Source: Acuticoccus sp039189655
Lineage (GTDB): Bacteria; Pseudomonadota; Alphaproteobacteria; Rhizobiales; Amorphaceae
NCBI GenBank assembly: GCA_039189655.1
Contig: JBCCYN010000192.1
Coordinates: 1 to 6,700, forward strand
Length of the DNA: 6,700 nt
Direction of reading: 5' to 3'
Position 1 is the stretch's first letter. Every line of letters starts with the position of its first letter. Both the position numbers and the translations under genes were made by a program. The notes beneath the pieces were generated by a model. It was not told the origin of the DNA and did not search any database. It saw nothing but the letters and a program-made list of their open reading frames with translations. This document shows, one piece after another, positions 1 to 6,523 of the stretch.

Positions 1-382
1 CGCCGAGCACGCAGTCATGGCCAACGTGGACATAGGCCATCAGCAGGTTGTTGCTGCCGATCACGGTCTTGCTGTCGTCCTGCACCATGCCGCGATGGAT
101 CGTCACACCCTCTCGAATAACGTTGTTATCGCCAACCACCAGCCAGGTCGGCTCGCCGTTGTAGGCTGTCGCCGGCGTGTCATCGCCGACGGTGGCGAAC
201 TGGTAGATGCGGTTGCCTTTGCCGAGCCGGGTCGGACCGCGGATGATCACGTGAGGCCCGATCCAGCAGTCATCGCCGATCTCGACGTCCGGTCCGATCA
301 GGGTCCACGGCCCGATCTCTACGTTGTCGCCGATCTTCGCGCTCGGGTCGATCTGACAGCGGGCATCAATATTCGTCGGCAT
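1..382 (-). CDS. lpxA: UDP-N-acetylglucosamine acyltransferase LpxA, N-terminal part (runs off the left edge)
   Basis: LpxA transfers an R-3-hydroxyacyl chain from acyl carrier protein to the 3-OH of UDP-GlcNAc, the first step of lipid A synthesis in the cytoplasm. The visible 127 residues show the left-handed beta-helix hexapeptide pattern (repeats such as AKIGDN, VEIGPW, VEIGDD, CWIGPH). They also carry the LpxA signatures NRIYQFATVG (residues 58-67), GEPT (76-79), IREGVTIHRG (89-98) and NLLMAYVHVGHDC (112-124). H122 aligns with the catalytic His125 of the E. coli enzyme, and H119 is also present. About half of the usual ~260 residues lie outside the window. The ATG at 380-382 is preceded by AGGGGAG at good spacing. 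The wording MAYVHVGHDC resembles gammaproteobacterial LpxA from memory. The upstream neighbour ends in a FabZ-like tail 36 bp away, as expected for a fabZ-lpxA pair. Confidence 0.95.
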   Translation of the reverse strand, partial: MPTNIDARCQIDPSAKIGDNVEIGPWTLIGPDVEIGDDCWIGPHVIIRGPTRLGKGNRIYQFATVGDDTPATAYNGEPTWLVVGDNNVIREGVTIHRGMVQDDSKTVIGSNNLLMAYVHVGHDCVLG

Positions 383-418
383 GGATTCTCCCCTACTCGC
401 TGGCTCAGAACAGCAGGC

Positions 419-490
419 TTAGATCTGAGGCACTTCCTGACGGGCGCACATGATGTCGGCGCTGCACGCAAGCTCGCCATCGACCTTGGC
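419..490 (-). pseudogene. fabZ: FabZ C-terminal remnant (last ~23 codons) fused to the alpha-2-macroglobulin frame
   Basis: FabZ is the beta-hydroxyacyl-ACP dehydratase of fatty acid synthesis, normally ~145-155 residues. Only its extreme C-terminus appears to be here, as residues 1342-1364 of the long frame. It contains the pattern A-x-VDG-x-x-x-C-x-A-x-x-MCAR, which matches the end of FabZ (E. coli FabZ ends with a VDGK...C.A..MCAR stretch, from memory). The dehydratase hot-dog fold and catalytic His/Glu are absent. Independent support comes from position: lpxA starts 36 bp after the TAA, and fabZ-lpxA is the standard gene order in proteobacteria. The match is short, so the call rests on tail motif plus synteny together. 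An alanine codon (GCC, 488-490) could belong to either parent, since some alpha-2-macroglobulins read YAC rather than YGC at the thioester. Confidence 0.75.
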
Positions 491-3400
491 ATAGGGGAAG
501 CGGTCGAGCATTTCAATGAGGCCGGCGGTGTCGGCAAAGCCCGCCCCCAGCGAAACGGTGACCACCGCATCATCGTCATAGCCGAGCTCCACCGGGTCGG
601 GCAGCGGCGCGCTCTGTCCCGGTGCGAGCGCAAAGAGGCGTCGCTCGCTGACACTGGGAGCCGCCGGGCGCACCGCCAGGCGAAAGTCCTTGGTGAGGGA
701 AAGGCCGTCAGGTCCCTCTAGGCGCGCCGTGATTTCGGCAACCCCGATACCCGTGCCGGCAATGGGAAGTTCGACGCTGTCGCGCTCGTCGACGGCAAGG
801 TTCAGCGTCTCGTAGGTGCGGTCCACCGAAAGGGGCCCGGTGGCCTCCACGGTGAGCGCGTATTCGCCCGCCGCGTGGGCGACGTTGTGAAGGTCAAAGC
901 GCATGCGCGACACATCGCCGGGGGCGAGGAAGCGGGGCAGCGAACCCGCCACCACCACCGGATCGCGCACGGTCATGTCGGCCGCAGAGTCGCCCACCTG
1001 ATCATCGTTCCACACGATGGCCATGACGCGAACGGTGCCGTTGAAGGCGGGCAGATCGAACACCGCGTTGGCGAGCCCGTTTTCATCGGTCTCAATGACC
1101 CCGGTGAAGAGCGAGACGGAGTCTTCAGTGGGCGGCAGCGCTTCCGAGCCCGCCGCGACGCCATCGCCGCCGGAGCGCACGCGGCCCCGCCGAGCGCCGC
1201 TCGCGTCAATGAGGTCGCCATAGATGTCGCGCAGCTCAACGCCGAGCCGCCGCTGGCCGAAAAAGTATTCGTCCACGTCGGGCGCTTCGTAGCCGGTGAT
1301 GTTCAAGATGCCCACATCGACGGCGGCGACGGTCAGGTAGGCCGTCTTGCCGGCTTCGAGGCCACTGACGCGCACGGGGAGTGATAGCGTCTGCCGCGGT
1401 GCGGCAATTTCCGGCACGTCAATGGTAACGCCGAGCCGCCGATCGTCCGTGTCCACGTCGAGGTAGGCAATCCCCACCGACCGTTCTGGACGCGGCGGTC
1501 CGCCAGCTTCCGGGCGATTGCTGAAGAGGGTGGCGGATACGTAGGCGCCTGGCGCCCATGCCGCATCTACGGGGATGGCAACGTCCGCAGCCTCGGCCGG
1601 CACATCCACCATGGCGGAAAACTCAACACCCTGGGAGAGCACCGTCACCAGGGCCTTTCCGGCGGTTCGCGGCACCACGCGAAGGCGTGCGGTGTCGCCG
1701 GCGGCATATCGTTCGCGGTCGAGGTGGACTTCTAAAATGTCGGGAGTGTCGGCGTTCGCCGAGGTGCTGACCCAACCGGCATAAAACGTCATCGAACTCG
1801 CCACACTCCCGTCGGCGCTCGACACTTCGAGGCGATAGCGGCCCCAGTCCACAGGGACCTCTATGGTGCCCGGCTGATCGGTGCCGATGGGGACCGTGCC
1901 GTCGGCGATCTTCGCGAGCCGCTCGATGGAATCATAGAACCAGCGGCCGTTGCGGCGGTACCATTGGAAGTCGCGCTCAATGCGCACCAGCGACCACTCG
2001 GCCTCGAGGTTGGCTCGCTCGCGGGCGGCGCTGAGGGCGATGGCGTCGAAGCGGGCCACCGAGCCCTCCGCCACCCGGTCGTCTTCAAAGGCCGGACGAA
2101 TCCCGATGAGGGGTTTGCCTGCCACGACGGGGAGCGTGATGGCGTCGGCCACCTGACGCCCGCTCGGCTCGCGCACGGAAACGGCAATGCGGGCCGAAAG
2201 GGGGCCGCTTGCATCCTCGGCCCGTCCGATGGGCACTTCCAGGAAGGCTTTTCCATGGGGCCCGGTGCGCGGCAGACCCTCCAGGGGCGTTCGCTCGGGT
2301 TGGAACGCCTCGCTATCAAGGCCGAAGCGATAACCTTCAAAGCCCTCAAGGGTCGACGTTTCGCTGAGGACCACTGAGCCTTCGAGCATCAGGTTCGCGG
2401 CCGGCGCGCCATAAAGAAAGTCCGCCTCCACGGTGACGGGGATGGTGCTTCCCGCCTCAGCGGATTTTTCCGCGGTTTCCAAGGCGACTTCGATGCGCTG
2501 GGGCACGAAATCTTCCACCAGGAAGGTGGTTGTGCCGACGGCGGGACCTTCTGGGTCAATGTGGGCCGAAAGCCGCCAGGTGCCGGTCGCCGCATTGGTG
2601 GCAAGGTCGATGGCAAGGGCCATGCCGCCAGCATCATCGGCGCGGGTGGCGATCCTGCGGGAAAGAACCCCGTCGGGCCGCGTCACCCGAACGGTCACCG
2701 GAAGGTTGAGGGCCTTGGCGCGGTCATCGCGCACCAAGAGGGTTGCGCTGACAGTCTCCCCTCCCCGGTAGACCCCGCGCTCGGTGGCAATGAAGGCATC
2801 CACTGGGCCCGGCGCCGTGCGCCCTGCCACACCCCGGTCGGTGAGTTCGAACGCGCCGCCTGAAAGGCTCAGGAACACATAGTCGTCATTGCCGTTCTGG
2901 GCCGTGACCACCGCCGGCGTGCGGCCGCCTGTGGCGGGGGCTCGGCTCGTGAGGCGCGCGTAGCCCTCGGCGTCGGTGGTGGCTGTGGCGAGCACCTCGT
3001 CGTTCTGGGCAAGGAGCGTGACCTCCACCCCCTCGGACGGCGATGCGCTGCGCAGCGAGCGGGAAAACACATCCACCACACCGCCGTTCGAATAGGTGGA
3101 AAGACCAAGATCAGAAATCACAAACCACTGGGTGGCGAGGGATTGCGAAACGTTGGCAAGTTCGGTGGGGATCGCAGTCAGGACATAGACCCCCAGCTCC
3201 TGCTCGCCGATCATCTCGCTCACCGGCACGAGGGTGCGGACATCGCGGTTGCGCTCCACCGGGACGGCCATGGACCCTTTCCACACCTCGGCGCCGCGCT
3301 CCCGGGCGATTTCCTCGGCCTCATAGCTCCAGAGTTGGCGCTTAAAATCACCGCGCCGGACCACATCAGCGAGGTTGCGGTCATTCACCTGGTAAAGGGC

Positions 3401-4513
3401 AAGGTCGATGGCTTTGGTGTTGATGGTGGTGACGGGGACGCCCTGGGCCGAAGCGGGGAGCACGTAGTCGTTTGTCTCGAAGCGGGCGAGCGGCGCGCGG
3501 TCGCGTACATAGGCGCGGAAGTCAGCGTTCGCTCGCAACACCTCCCCGGTGAGGGCGGGCAGCCCCTCGCGCACCACCACCTCATAGCGGGCCCCGTGCT
3601 CGAGGCCCTCAACGCAAAGCTGGCGGTCCGTGACGGTGATGGTGGGATCGGCCTCGCCATCGAGGGTGACGAACCTTTGCAAGGAGGTGGCATCGCCGGA
3701 TAGGCGCTCAGAGAACTGAACGCAAAGGCGCGGCGCCACCGCTTCGGCATCGACGGAATAATCAAGGACGCGAAAACCATGCTGGGCGCGCAGGCGCTCC
3801 AGGCGGCTCGCTTCGGCGGGGTTGAGACGAAGGGCAACGCTTGCCTCGGACGCCAAAATGGCCGGGCGGTAAAGACCTTGGCGCTCCAGGACGGCGGAGA
3901 GAAAGCCAAGGGCGTCCCCCTGCTCTTCGGGGGTGCGGGCATCGCGCAGGCCAAGCCAGCCGGCGCCCGACGCGGTGCGGATGGCCGCCTGCCGCTCCGC
4001 GTAAACTTGATAGTTTTGGTTAAAAATGCTGCGGGCGTAGTTCAGCCACGCCGCCGTGGTACCGCGCTGGAGAGACTGCGCGACGTCGGCGGCGAGCCGC
4101 GCCGAACCGCCGGCCGCCCGGGCCGCTGCGCCCACTTCGGCGGCCAGTTGCAAGCCCTCACGCTCATAGCTTGCCGGCAGGTAGGCCACATCCGGGAGCG
4201 GCAAGGGCGGCCGGGTTTCCACGGTGCGCACAACACCGGACGTGGCGCCATCAAAGGGTGTGCGCTCGCCCACTTCCGATTTGAGGAAACACCAGTTCAC
4301 CCGCTCATTGTAGGTGAAGGCCGCACATTGGCTGTCGGAGAGACAGGTCTCCTCGCAAGCGTTGAGGGGAATTTCGCGCAAGGTGCGGTAGTCGAAGCCC
4401 GGAAGATCGGTGCCCGAAAGGCGATCAAGGACCCGTTCGCCAAGGGCGCCCGAGGGGCCCGCCACCATACCGGCACCAAGAAGTGCCCCCACGACCCAAA
4501 ACCGCCAAGCCAT
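419..4513 (-). CDS. PAN-domain alpha-2-macroglobulin, truncated before the thioester and fused in frame to a FabZ-like tail
   Basis: Bacterial alpha-2-macroglobulins are periplasmic protease traps. The N-terminus is a signal peptide (hydrophobic residues 5-20, likely cut after ALG at 23-25) with no lipobox cysteine, unlike E. coli YfhM. Residues ~30-98 form a PAN/apple-like domain with C53, C57, C63 and C75. Residues ~110-245 are a helical, alanine-rich region. From ~248 come macroglobulin-type beta domains, including VYRGGETV (581-588), a bait-region-domain-like stretch (~930-1075), an Arg-rich linker (~1106-1130) and the conserved PAFNGTVRVMAIVW block (1155-1168) with DPVVVAGSLPRFLAPGD (1184-1200). 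The frame reaches LDRFPY (1336-1341), where the family continues into the thioester motif and some 450 more residues. Here it continues instead with 23 FabZ-like residues and stops. Family members usually run ~1650-1800 residues, so this is a truncated or chimeric gene. The ATG at 4511-4513 has a strong GGGAGG ribosome binding site 6 bp upstream. No pbpC-like gene, a common partner, is visible. Confidence 0.9.
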   Translation of the reverse strand: MAWRFWVVGALLGAGMVAGPSGALGERVLDRLSGTDLPGFDYRTLREIPLNACEETCLSDSQCAAFTYNERVNWCFLKSEVGERTPFDGATSGVVRTVETRPPLPLPDVAYLPASYEREGLQLAAEVGAAARAAGGSARLAADVAQSLQRGTTAAWLNYARSIFNQNYQVYAERQAAIRTASGAGWLGLRDARTPEEQGDALGFLSAVLERQGLYRPAILASEASVALRLNPAEASRLERLRAQHGFRVLDYSVDAEAVAPRLCVQFSERLSGDATSLQRFVTLDGEADPTITVTDRQLCVEGLEHGARYEVVVREGLPALTGEVLRANADFRAYVRDRAPLARFETNDYVLPASAQGVPVTTINTKAIDLALYQVNDRNLADVVRRGDFKRQLWSYEAEEIARERGAEVWKGSMAVPVERNRDVRTLVPVSEMIGEQELGVYVLTAIPTELANVSQSLATQWFVISDLGLSTYSNGGVVDVFSRSLRSASPSEGVEVTLLAQNDEVLATATTDAEGYARLTSRAPATGGRTPAVVTAQNGNDDYVFLSLSGGAFELTDRGVAGRTAPGPVDAFIATERGVYRGGETVSATLLVRDDRAKALNLPVTVRVTRPDGVLSRRIATRADDAGGMALAIDLATNAATGTWRLSAHIDPEGPAVGTTTFLVEDFVPQRIEVALETAEKSAEAGSTIPVTVEADFLYGAPAANLMLEGSVVLSETSTLEGFEGYRFGLDSEAFQPERTPLEGLPRTGPHGKAFLEVPIGRAEDASGPLSARIAVSVREPSGRQVADAITLPVVAGKPLIGIRPAFEDDRVAEGSVARFDAIALSAARERANLEAEWSLVRIERDFQWYRRNGRWFYDSIERLAKIADGTVPIGTDQPGTIEVPVDWGRYRLEVSSADGSVASSMTFYAGWVSTSANADTPDILEVHLDRERYAAGDTARLRVVPRTAGKALVTVLSQGVEFSAMVDVPAEAADVAIPVDAAWAPGAYVSATLFSNRPEAGGPPRPERSVGIAYLDVDTDDRRLGVTIDVPEIAAPRQTLSLPVRVSGLEAGKTAYLTVAAVDVGILNITGYEAPDVDEYFFGQRRLGVELRDIYGDLIDASGARRGRVRSGGDGVAAGSEALPPTEDSVSLFTGVIETDENGLANAVFDLPAFNGTVRVMAIVWNDDQVGDSAADMTVRDPVVVAGSLPRFLAPGDVSRMRFDLHNVAHAAGEYALTVEATGPLSVDRTYETLNLAVDERDSVELPIAGTGIGVAEITARLEGPDGLSLTKDFRLAVRPAAPSVSERRLFALAPGQSAPLPDPVELGYDDDAVVTVSLGAGFADTAGLIEMLDRFPYAKVDGELACSADIMCARQEVPQI
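1124..1198 (-). other. Candidate bait/linker segment of the alpha-2-macroglobulin
   Basis: This encodes residues ~1106-1130, a low-complexity Gly/Ala/Pro-rich stretch with four arginines close together (R1108, R1109, R1111, R1113), followed by SGGDG and LPPTE. It sits between the bait-region-like domain and the conserved FNGTVR block. Alpha-2-macroglobulins place a flexible protease-cleavable bait sequence in this part of the chain. Assignment as the bait is inference from position and composition. The IRSGGD/PPTE wording also recurs in other bacterial members as I remember them, so it may be a conserved linker rather than a variable bait. Confidence 0.35.
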
Positions 4514-4527
4514 GTGCGCCTCCCGAG
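4514..4527 (-). promoter_or_regulatory. Ribosome binding site of the alpha-2-macroglobulin gene
   Basis: On the minus strand CGGGAGGCGCAC directly precedes the ATG at 4513-4511. GGGAGG is a near-consensus Shine-Dalgarno sequence at 6 bp spacing, and it decides this start codon. Confidence 0.7.
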
Positions 4528-4567
4528 CTTCGGCGGCGTCACTTTACCCGCAATTGATGTAAAACGC

Positions 4568-4583
4568 GAAGCGCAAGCGCTTC
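4568..4583 (-). terminator. Hairpin between the DUF3299 and alpha-2-macroglobulin genes, possible weak terminator
   Basis: The site is a perfect inverted repeat, GAAGCG-CTTG-CGCTTC on the minus strand (6-bp stem, 4-base loop), lying 36 bp after the DUF3299 stop. It is followed by GCGTTTTA. The stem is GC-rich, but the T run is only four bases and is separated by GCG, so termination would be weak. It could instead be a regulatory hairpin in the leader of the alpha-2-macroglobulin gene. The whole 105-bp gap (4514-4618) shows no other clear signal. I could not find a well-spaced promoter in it. Confidence 0.35.
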
Positions 4584-4618
4584 CCTCGCGGCCCCGCGAT
4601 CCCGTGACTTACGTCTGC

Positions 4619-5326
4619 CTAGCGGTAGGGTTCCGCGACCACGTCTTCGAGCCGATAACCCACGTCGGCAAGCACCGTCGCCACAGGCTCAGCGCGCAGC
4701 GTCCCGGTGACCCAGATGGGCGCAAACATTTCCGGACTGCCCGCCGCCTCCTCCACGTAGACGATCTGATTGGGCGGCGGTGGCGGAACGTGAATGCACG
4801 CACCCAGCTCCGGCACCAGCAGGAAGCGGGTCTCGTTCTCGCCAAATCCCACCGGCGTCGTGTAACCCGCCAGGCGCACGCGCTGGCCGTCGAGATCGTC
4901 GCGCACTTCGCCGATGAGGGGCTGGAGCCCGCGCATGTCGGCGATGTCCATGAAGAAGAGCTTCATGTCCTCAAAGGTGGTGCCGTCGGGGAATTCTTGC
5001 CGCGTGGGCCGCCCTACACGATTTTCCTCCGCGACAGCCATGGTGAAGCTGCCCTCTTTCCACAGATCTTCCCACACGAGGGGCTCCACACCATCGGGAA
5101 GCGCGGGCGCGTCCTCTGCGGGCGGCATCTGATAGCGCACCAGCTCATGGGGGGTCATCACCGAGCTGTCGGCGACAGGCCGGAAGGTGCCGTCGTCCAC
5201 GATGGTTTCGCCATCGGCGCCCATGAGCGTCGCCACCTCGGTCTTTTTCCAGGGGGCAGTGAGGACAAGGGCGCCGGCGGCCACGACAGCGACCAGCAGC
5301 ATCAGGCGAAGCGCGATGGACCGCAT
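4619..5326 (-). CDS. DUF3299 family exported protein
   Basis: This is a 235-residue protein with an N-terminal signal or anchor (MRSIALRLMLLVAVVAAGAL, hydrophobic core about residues 5-23) and no lipobox cysteine, so it should be periplasmic or anchored in the inner membrane. A Pro/Asp/Glu-rich middle (~60-130) precedes the DUF3299 core at ~136-233. The core starts with LQPLIGEVRDDLDGQRVRLAGY and carries the hallmark C-IHV-PPPPP-N at C177-N186, then an IWVTGTLR strand (204-211). The family's function is unknown. The Cys/His followed by a polyproline run has the look of a ligand or metal site, but that is inference. An in-frame ATG 13 codons upstream (5363-5365) exists. I prefer the ATG at 5324-5326 because it puts the signal peptide at the very N-terminus and has a GGAG upstream, though at long spacing. 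It lies 105 bp before the alpha-2-macroglobulin gene on the same strand, so co-transcription is possible. Confidence 0.85.
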   Translation of the reverse strand: MRSIALRLMLLVAVVAAGALVLTAPWKKTEVATLMGADGETIVDDGTFRPVADSSVMTPHELVRYQMPPAEDAPALPDGVEPLVWEDLWKEGSFTMAVAEENRVGRPTRQEFPDGTTFEDMKLFFMDIADMRGLQPLIGEVRDDLDGQRVRLAGYTTPVGFGENETRFLLVPELGACIHVPPPPPNQIVYVEEAAGSPEMFAPIWVTGTLRAEPVATVLADVGYRLEDVVAEPYR

Positions 5327-5399
5327 GGGGAAATCCAACTCCGTTGTTCCATCGGTGTAACCCATTTGGGCCAGCGCCGCAGCCGGGCAGTTGTTACGT

Positions 5400-5414
5400 G
5401 ATATTCACAATATC
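5400..5414. promoter_or_regulatory. Perfect inverted repeat in the divergent intergenic region, candidate operator
   Basis: GATATT-CAC-AATATC is a perfect 6-3-6 palindrome, and its AT-rich arms stand out against the GC-rich surroundings. It lies in the 168-bp gap between the divergent DUF3299 and amidohydrolase starts (5327-5494), 74 bp from one start and 81 bp from the other. Its size and symmetry suit a dimeric helix-turn-helix regulator acting on one or both genes. I do not recognise it as the site of a named regulator, and no regulator gene is visible in the window. Confidence 0.4.
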
Positions 5415-5428
5415 GTCGGTCGCAGCCA

Positions 5429-5457
5429 TTGCCTGACACCGCAACGATCACGAAAAT
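5429..5457 (+). promoter_or_regulatory. Possible sigma70-like promoter of the amidohydrolase gene
   Basis: TTGCCT (5429-5434) and GAAAAT (5452-5457) are separated by exactly 17 bp, and each matches its consensus hexamer at four of six bases. Transcription would start near 5464, giving a leader of about 30 nt before the ATG at 5495. The inverted repeat at 5400-5414 would be centred near -57. The hexamers are imperfect, so this is only a candidate. Confidence 0.3.
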
Positions 5458-5494
5458 AAAGGGAGCGCACGAGCAGAGGCGGTCCACAGACGCA

Positions 5495-6523
5495 ATGCGC
5501 ATCTTTTATGCCCCCGAGACCGAAGCCCATGTGCCGGAGTTTTTTCTGGCGCGCGGTCGCGTGGTGTCCAGCGAAGAGCGCTCCCAGCGGGCCGAACTAC
5601 TGCTGGCGGCGGTGAGAGAATTGGGACTTTCTCCCCAATCGCCGGAAAACACGCCGCTCGACCGTGTCCTCACTGTGCATACGCCCCGCTACTTGGATTT
5701 CCTGCGCGATGCCTTTGCGGTCTGGCATGAGATGCCGCAAGCCGGTCTGGAGGTGGTCGCCAACGTACAACCGAGACGGCCCGAAGCGAGTTACCCAGAT
5801 GGAATTTTGGGACGCGCGGGCTGGCACCTTGGGGATCTCGCCTGCCCCATCGGGAAGCACACCTACCACGCGGCCCGGCGCGCGGCAGATTCGGCGGTGG
5901 CCGCCGCGCGGGCCGTCGCCGAGGGTGAAAAGTCCGCCTATGCCCTTTGCCGCCCGCCGGGCCATCACGCCTCTGATGAGGTGGCTGCCGGGCATTGCTA
6001 CCTCAACAACGCGGCCATCGCCGCCTCCGTGTTGCAGGAAGAGGGCGCTCGCCCGGCCGTCCTCGACATTGACGTCCACCACGGTAACGGCACCCAGGCC
6101 ATCTTTTACGACCGTGACCTCCTCACCGTATCCGTCCATATGGACCCCCACAGCATCTACCCATGGTTCACCGGCCACACGAGCGAGACGGGAGTAGGAC
6201 CCGGCGAGGGTTTCAATCGAAACCTTCCGCTGGAGCGGGGCACAAGCGACGAAGCATGGCTGGACGCGGTGCAGACCGGGATCGAGCTCGTGGAAAGGGA
6301 CGGCGCCGATGCGATGGTGCTTGCGCTTGGCCTTGATGTTCACACCGACGATCCCTTGGGCGGCCTCGACGTTTCCACCGACGGGATCCGCCGCGGCGGT
6401 ACCTTGGTCGGAGCAACGCGACTACCCGTGGCGGTGACCCAAGAGGGCGGCTACCTGTCGCCGAGCCTATCGACGAACGCCAAAGCGTTTTTCGAGGGCT
6501 TTTTGTCGGCAAGGCCATCGTGA
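5495..6523 (+). CDS. Acetylpolyamine amidohydrolase / histone-deacetylase-family zinc hydrolase
   Basis: Enzymes of this family remove acetyl groups from N-acetylated polyamines or lysine-like amines in the cytoplasm, using one zinc ion. The 342 residues match the size of the Mycoplana ramosa acetylpolyamine amidohydrolase (341). All active-site elements are visible: RPPGHHA with the paired histidines H157/H158; LDIDVHHGNGTQ with zinc ligands D193 and H195; LGLDVHTDDPLG with the third ligand D281; and QEGGY with the transition-state tyrosine Y320. The N-terminus MRIFYAPETEAH and RAELLLAAVRELGL are typical of the polyamine-type branch. Its substrate cannot be fixed from sequence; it could be another acetylated amine. 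I chose the ATG at 5495 because MRIFY matches the family start. A TTG start at 5429 would add 22 poorly characteristic residues. The ribosome site is weak (AGAGG, about 15 bp upstream). The TGA overlaps the GTG of the next gene, so the two are probably translationally coupled. Confidence 0.92.
   Translation: MRIFYAPETEAHVPEFFLARGRVVSSEERSQRAELLLAAVRELGLSPQSPENTPLDRVLTVHTPRYLDFLRDAFAVWHEMPQAGLEVVANVQPRRPEASYPDGILGRAGWHLGDLACPIGKHTYHAARRAADSAVAAARAVAEGEKSAYALCRPPGHHASDEVAAGHCYLNNAAIAASVLQEEGARPAVLDIDVHHGNGTQAIFYDRDLLTVSVHMDPHSIYPWFTGHTSETGVGPGEGFNRNLPLERGTSDEAWLDAVQTGIELVERDGADAMVLALGLDVHTDDPLGGLDVSTDGIRRGGTLVGATRLPVAVTQEGGYLSPSLSTNAKAFFEGFLSARPS

Noticed and set aside
17..721. A 234-codon open frame on the plus strand
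   Set aside because: It lies antisense to lpxA and the end of the alpha-2-macroglobulin frame, and the composition looks like a shadow of the minus-strand codons.
419..4513. Treating the 1364-codon frame as a complete, normal alpha-2-macroglobulin
   Set aside because: It lacks the thioester and C-terminal domains, and its last 23 residues resemble FabZ rather than the family.
4540..4570. Possible promoter (TTTACA and TAAAGT on the minus strand) before the alpha-2-macroglobulin gene
   Set aside because: The two hexamers are only 11 bp apart, too close for a sigma70 promoter.
5327..5365. N-terminal extension of the DUF3299 protein from the ATG at 5363-5365
   Set aside because: The 13 extra residues (MGYTDGTTELDFP) would precede a typical signal peptide start, and no ribosome binding site is seen before that ATG.
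3779..5401. A 540-codon open frame on the plus strand
   Set aside because: It overlaps two well-supported minus-strand genes and the gap between them, its product is rich in Arg/Gly/His with no family motif, and long antisense frames are expected in DNA this GC-rich.
5429..5494. TTG start adding 22 residues to the amidohydrolase
   Set aside because: The ATG at 5495 begins with the family-typical MRIFY and gives the usual ~341-residue length; the extension overlaps the candidate promoter.
5597..6343. A 248-codon open frame on the minus strand inside the amidohydrolase gene
   Set aside because: It is antisense to the fully conserved active-site motifs of the amidohydrolase and shows no recognisable domain.
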